DNA from: an uncultured Rikenella sp.
GTDB lineage: Bacteria > Bacteroidota > Bacteroidia > Bacteroidales > Rikenellaceae
Length of the DNA: 64,000 nt
Reading direction: 5' to 3'
Assembly: GCA_947627885.1 (NCBI GenBank)
Contig: CANQXP010000005.1
Location: 1 to 64,000 of the forward strand
A program made the position numbers and the translations under genes. A model generated the notes under the pieces. It made no database searches, was not told the DNA's origin, and was given only the letters and a program-made list of their open reading frames with translations. This document shows positions 60,341-64,000 of this stretch, piece after piece (positions within the stretch are counted from its first letter, which is position 1; each line of letters opens with the position of its first letter).

Positions 60341-62995
60341 ATGACCCCATTTACCCTCAAAGGCTTGCGCGCCGCGGTACTCTGCACCGCCGCCGTGGCA
60401 GCTTGGCATACCGCTCCGGCACAGCAGGCAGCGAAAGGCGACGGCAACGTCGTCGCCATCTTCGGACAACAGAAAGTGGAGACCACCGACGAAGGGCGCG
60501 TTTTCCACCGCTTCCGCGAAGGGCTGCTCCTGCCCGGAGGCGTGGGCGCCGGAACCCTGTACAACGGACAGGACATGGTGGCCTGGCTATATGCCACCGG
60601 CAAGTTCAGGACTCCGGCGGCGGGCGACAGCCTCGGCTACGCCTACCCCGCCCAGCGGGAAGCCCCGATGGCCTACCAGTCCAACCAGGAGCGGCAGGCC
60701 GACTCCCGGCGCGGACGCAGGCCGGGCTGGACCATGCTCCCGAATTGGATATGGAACCCAATTACGGCCGATTCCACCGGCATATTCCGCAGCCCGCAGA
60801 TGCGCTCGGCCTACCTCTACACCTCGTACGAAGCTCCCGAAACGGAGATCGCCCTGCTCGAAACCACCGGCGGAACCCGCACATACATCAACGGCGAGCC
60901 GCACGAAGGCGACCATTACGACTTCGGCTACACCCTGATCCCCGTGCGGCTGAAACAGGGCCTCAACGAGGTGATCTACACTCCGGGACGCTTCGGACGC
61001 GTCGAATCGAAACTCGTGAAACCGAACAAACCGGTCATGTTCACCCGGCGCGACCTGACCCTGCCCGACCTGATCGCAGGCGAAAACGACCCGAAATGGG
61101 CGGCGATCCGCGTGGTGAACGCGACCGAAAAGCCGCTCAAGGCCATGACCATCCGCACAACCCTGACCGCCCCGGACGGACAGAAAGTGGGGAAAGCCAT
61201 CGAATACCCGACCGACGACATAATGCCCCTGGCCGTCCGGAAAGTCAAATTCCAGCTTCCGGCGACCGGAAAAACGTGCCTGAACGGGCCGGTTTTCGCC
61301 CATCTGGAGCTTATCCGGGACGGCGAAGTGCTCGACACGACTACCATTAAACTGCGCCAGGTATCGCCCGCCATCCATCATGAACGGACATTCGTGAGCC
61401 GCATCGACGGGAGCGTGCAGTATTACAGCGTGGCCCCGGCCCTGCGAACCGAGCCGGCCGACACGGGAGCCAAGGCCTTTATCCTGACCGTTCACGGGGC
61501 GTCGGTGGAAGCCCGCAACCAGGCCCGCGCCTACAAACAAAAGGACTGGGTCAACATCGTGGCGCCGACCAACCGCCGCCCCTACGGTTTCAACTGGGAA
61601 GAGTGGGGCCGGATCGACGCTTTGGAGGTATTGGAAGAAGCGCAGCGCATCTTCAAGACCGACACCACGCGCATCTACCTGACCGGGCATTCGATGGGCG
61701 GCCACGGCACCTGGTTCCTGGGGACGACCTACCCGTCGAAATTCGCCGCCATAGCTCCGTGCGCCGGATACCCCGACATCGCGGGCTACGGGAGCGGCAG
61801 GGGGGACGAAATGCACCGCCGCCACCCGCTGTTCGAACCGTTCGAGCGGGGCGCGGCTGCCGGGCGCGTAATTGCTCTTGACCGTAACCTGAAACAGTCG
61901 GGCGTGTATATCCACCACGGCTCGGCGGACAATGTGGTACCGACTTCGCAGGCGCATATCATGCGCGAGGAGCTGGGCCGTTTCCACACGGATTTCTGCT
62001 ACCACGAATTTCCGGGTGGCGAGCACTGGTTCGGGGACGCCAGCGTGGACTGGCCGCCGATCTTCGACTTCTTCGCCACCCATTCGATCCCTTCGGACGA
62101 CCGGGTGGACGAAATAGATTTCTACACCGCCTCACCGGCCATTTCGGCGCAGGACTACTGGCTGACGGTGGAACAGCAGGAGAGCCCGTACCGTTACACA
62201 AACGTGAATGTGCGGCGCGAGGGGGACTCCCTGATCCGGGTGGTGACGGCCGAAAACGCCGTGTTGCTGACTTTCGACCTGCCGTCCCTGAAGATGAAGA
62301 CCGCGGAAACGACGGTGGTATTCGCCGACGGCCAGCGGCTGACGGTACCGACGGCCCGGAAGGCTGTCTTGGCCTACAACGATGGCAAATGGACCGTTTT
62401 GGACGGGGTGAACCCGCAACAGAAGAATTCGAAACGTTACGGCGGTTTCAAACAGGCTTTCGACAATAACATGGTGTTCGTCTATTCGACGGTGGGAACG
62501 CCGGAAGAGACGGCCTGGTGGCGCGCCAAGGCGCGGTTCGACGCGGAGACGTTCTATTACCGGGGGAACGGCTCGGTAGACGTTATTCCCGACCTCGAAT
62601 ATGAGGTGAAGAAGTACCCGAACCGCAATGTGATCCTTTACGGTAACTACGATAACAACTATGTCTGGACTCGGTTGCTGAAGGATTGCCCGGTGCAGGT
62701 GCGCAACGGGGAGGTCTCGCTGGGGGGCTGTTCGTACAAGGGTGATGACCTGGCGGCTTATTTCGTCTATCCGCACCCGGACTATCCGGACGCTTTGGTC
62801 GGGGTGGTTACGGCCACAGGCGCAGAGGGGATGCGTGCGACGAGCCCGAACAATTACATTTCGGGAATCACGGGTTTCCCGGATCTAATGGTGTTCCGAG
62901 CGGATATGCTGAAAAACGGGCTGGAGGATGTCGAAACGGCGGGGTTCTTCGACAATGACTGGTCGTTGCGCAAAAAAGACCTCGTGACTAAATAA
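60341..62995 (+). CDS. large secreted alpha/beta hydrolase (esterase / prolyl-oligopeptidase-like)
   Basis: 884 residues with a signal peptide (LKGLRAAVLCTAAVAAWHTAPAQQ). The N-terminal 370 residues are beta-rich, partly like a carbohydrate-binding or jelly-roll module (TYINGEPHEGDHYDFGYTLIPVRL). The catalytic domain follows (about 370-600): AFILTVHGASVEARNQAR, the nucleophile in YLTGHSMGGHGTWF, an Asp in GSADNVVP and the His in FPGGEHWFG. A further 280-residue C-terminal region is unassigned. The domain resembles secreted PHB-depolymerase-like and acetyl/feruloyl esterases; the substrate is unknown. Probably periplasmic or extracellular. A single-gene unit. Confidence 0.85.
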   Translation: MTPFTLKGLRAAVLCTAAVAAWHTAPAQQAAKGDGNVVAIFGQQKVETTDEGRVFHRFREGLLLPGGVGAGTLYNGQDMVAWLYATGKFRTPAAGDSLGYAYPAQREAPMAYQSNQERQADSRRGRRPGWTMLPNWIWNPITADSTGIFRSPQMRSAYLYTSYEAPETEIALLETTGGTRTYINGEPHEGDHYDFGYTLIPVRLKQGLNEVIYTPGRFGRVESKLVKPNKPVMFTRRDLTLPDLIAGENDPKWAAIRVVNATEKPLKAMTIRTTLTAPDGQKVGKAIEYPTDDIMPLAVRKVKFQLPATGKTCLNGPVFAHLELIRDGEVLDTTTIKLRQVSPAIHHERTFVSRIDGSVQYYSVAPALRTEPADTGAKAFILTVHGASVEARNQARAYKQKDWVNIVAPTNRRPYGFNWEEWGRIDALEVLEEAQRIFKTDTTRIYLTGHSMGGHGTWFLGTTYPSKFAAIAPCAGYPDIAGYGSGRGDEMHRRHPLFEPFERGAAAGRVIALDRNLKQSGVYIHHGSADNVVPTSQAHIMREELGRFHTDFCYHEFPGGEHWFGDASVDWPPIFDFFATHSIPSDDRVDEIDFYTASPAISAQDYWLTVEQQESPYRYTNVNVRREGDSLIRVVTAENAVLLTFDLPSLKMKTAETTVVFADGQRLTVPTARKAVLAYNDGKWTVLDGVNPQQKNSKRYGGFKQAFDNNMVFVYSTVGTPEETAWWRAKARFDAETFYYRGNGSVDVIPDLEYEVKKYPNRNVILYGNYDNNYVWTRLLKDCPVQVRNGEVSLGGCSYKGDDLAAYFVYPHPDYPDALVGVVTATGAEGMRATSPNNYISGITGFPDLMVFRADMLKNGLEDVETAGFFDNDWSLRKKDLVTK

Positions 62996-63134
62996 TAACC
63001 GTCCGGTTTTTCATTACCCAACCGTGTGTGACTGTTCTTTCTTTAAAAAGAAAGAACCAAAGAGCCGACGCTGCCGCTTTTTACAAAAAGCGGCAGTTCC
63101 GTACGGCGGGTAGGGATAAAACCGGAGGGTTATT
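62994..63134. repeat. esterase-cmk spacer cassette bracketed by a 17-bp inverted repeat
   Basis: AATAACCGTCCGGTTTT (62994-63010) and AAAACCGGAGGGTTATT (63118-63134) are inverted copies with one mismatch; each arm overlaps the stop codon or end of a convergent gene. Inside, GTTCTTTCTTTAAAAAGAAAGAAC and TGCCGCTTTTTACAAAAAGC repeat, in inverted orientation, the two main hairpins of the cassette at 59424-59712. No gene is present. Confidence 0.7.
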
Positions 63135-63801
63135 CGAAACGTTCGAGTTGGCCGGCGATCCAGTCCATTTGCTCCTCCACCGTCATGCGGCTGTTGTCCA
63201 GCATTACCGCATCCTCCGCACGGCGCAGCGGACTCACCTCCCGCGTCTCGTCCTGCCGGTCGCGCTCCCGGATATTTTTTTCGATCTCCTCCATAGAGAC
63301 CTGTTCTCCCTTTGCGATCAGCTCTTTGTAGCGCCGCTCCGCCCGCACATGCGGATCCGCCGTCATAAAGATCTTCAGTTCGGCGTCCGGGAACACCACC
63401 GTACCGATATCCCGGCCATCCATAACTATCCCCTTAGCTCTGCCCATCTCCTGCTGCATCGCCACCAGTTTGGCCCGCACTTCAGGGATGCTGCTCACTG
63501 CGCTCACCCGGTTGCTTACGTCGATGCGGCGGATCTCCGCCTCCACGTTCTCCCCGTTCAGGTAAACGTCGCTGCGGCCCGTCCGGGGATTGAACCGGAA
63601 GTCGATATGCACATCCGGGAGGGCAGCCACCAACGCCGCTGGCTCGTCGGCGATACCCCGCCGCATGGCGTACAGCGTCACCGCCCGGTACATCGCCCCC
63701 GTGTCGATGAAGATATACCCCAACTTCGCCGCCACTGCTTTGGCGAACGTACTCTTTCCCCCCGACGAATAGCCGTCGACCGCTATAATGATCTTTTTCA
63801 T
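63130..63801 (-). CDS. cmk: cytidylate kinase
   Basis: 223 residues. The P-loop is DGYSSGGKSTFAKAVA; GYIFIDTGAMYRAVTLYAMRRG and the conserved VMDGRDIGTVVFPDAELKIFMTADPHVRAERR follow. It phosphorylates CMP and dCMP in the cytoplasm. It is 4 bases behind the LysE-family gene on the same strand, and its stop overlaps the right arm of the repeat cassette. Confidence 0.96.
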   Translation of the reverse strand: MKKIIIAVDGYSSGGKSTFAKAVAAKLGYIFIDTGAMYRAVTLYAMRRGIADEPAALVAALPDVHIDFRFNPRTGRSDVYLNGENVEAEIRRIDVSNRVSAVSSIPEVRAKLVAMQQEMGRAKGIVMDGRDIGTVVFPDAELKIFMTADPHVRAERRYKELIAKGEQVSMEEIEKNIRERDRQDETREVSPLRRAEDAVMLDNSRMTVEEQMDWIAGQLERFE

Positions 63802-63805
63802 GTCG

Positions 63806-64000
63806 TTATGGTAAAATACGCTCCACCGGCCCCAGGTTGACCACGATGCTCAGCACCAGCAGCACCCCGAACACAATAATGACCGCCCCCGTGATCTTGT
63901 TAATCCACCACAGGTGCCGCAGCCGGAACCGTTTGCGCAGTTTGCTGACCGCGTAGGTCAGGGTGAGCCACCAGCAGGCCGCACCGATCAGCACACCGGT
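63806..64000 (-). CDS. LysE-family translocator, C-terminal end only
   Basis: The frame is open to the window edge (TGVLIGAACWWLTLTY at the start of the visible part), so the gene is partial and the track start at 63994 is internal. The 65 visible residues contain the end of one membrane helix, a basic loop (SKLRKRFRLRHLWWINKITG) typical of the LysE family, and a last helix (AVIIVFGVLLVLSIVVNL). Family members export amino acids or related small molecules through the inner membrane. Likely cotranscribed with cmk. Confidence 0.75.
   Translation of the reverse strand, partial: TGVLIGAACWWLTLTYAVSKLRKRFRLRHLWWINKITGAVIIVFGVLLVLSIVVNLGPVERILP

Overview
The window is a high-GC chromosomal segment of a member of the Bacteroidota, most like Alistipes/Rikenellaceae. 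The evidence is SusC/SusD outer-membrane pairs, a PUR-alpha-like (DUF3276) protein, BACON, FISUMP, DUF4199, DUF4834 and DUF4369 domains, and many promoters of the Bacteroidota type (TAnnTTTG at -7). The genus is an inference; the phylum is secure. Most of the window is core genome: trkH, aroE, mnmA, rsmI, ispF, gap, ffs, mltG, tRNA-Leu, rsmA, recQ, kdsD, lptB, tig, clpP, clpX, purB, rubredoxin and cmk.

Layout. 1-18.3 kb: the end of a TonB-like gene, a 1 kb gene-free repeat region, trkH, a FISUMP-domain relic directly behind aroE, a DUF368 membrane protein, a frameshifted transglutaminase lipoprotein, a DUF389 protein, the PUR protein, mnmA, rsmI, an acidic conserved protein, a NYN plus cold-shock protein, a POT peptide transporter, a small beta-barrel and trkA. 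18.3-35.4 kb: the accessory centre of the window (next paragraph). 35.6-64 kb: pepD, ispF, gap, a Sua5-DUF4199-glycosyltransferase operon, SRP RNA, mltG, an M20 hydrolase, tRNA-Leu, a tight five-gene operon (recQ, unknown, rsmA, cation efflux, alpha/beta hydrolase), kdsD-lptB, a thioredoxin-fold protein, a pentapeptide-repeat protein, tig, clpPX, purB-rubredoxin, a secreted esterase and cmk.

The most interesting system is a predicted DNA-inversion switch (a SusC/SusD shufflon). A tyrosine recombinase lies next to a SusC gene that has lost its promoter, start codon, signal peptide and N-terminal domain, followed by its SusD. About 15 kb away, in opposite orientation, is an intact SusC/SusD operon with a promoter. 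Both susC genes carry the same 18-bp sequence, in the same reading frame, at the end of the N-terminal domain. Inversion between these sites would fuse the fixed promoter and N-terminus to the silent SusC and connect the silent SusD, while silencing the current pair. The segment also carries fabI, an aminotransferase and a BACON lipoprotein.

A second pattern concerns intergenic spacers. Several are filled with related repetitive, hairpin-rich sequence, and each is bracketed by a perfect or near-perfect inverted repeat that differs from locus to locus. This would fit insertion of repeat cassettes into pre-existing palindromes or terminators, but the mechanism is inference.
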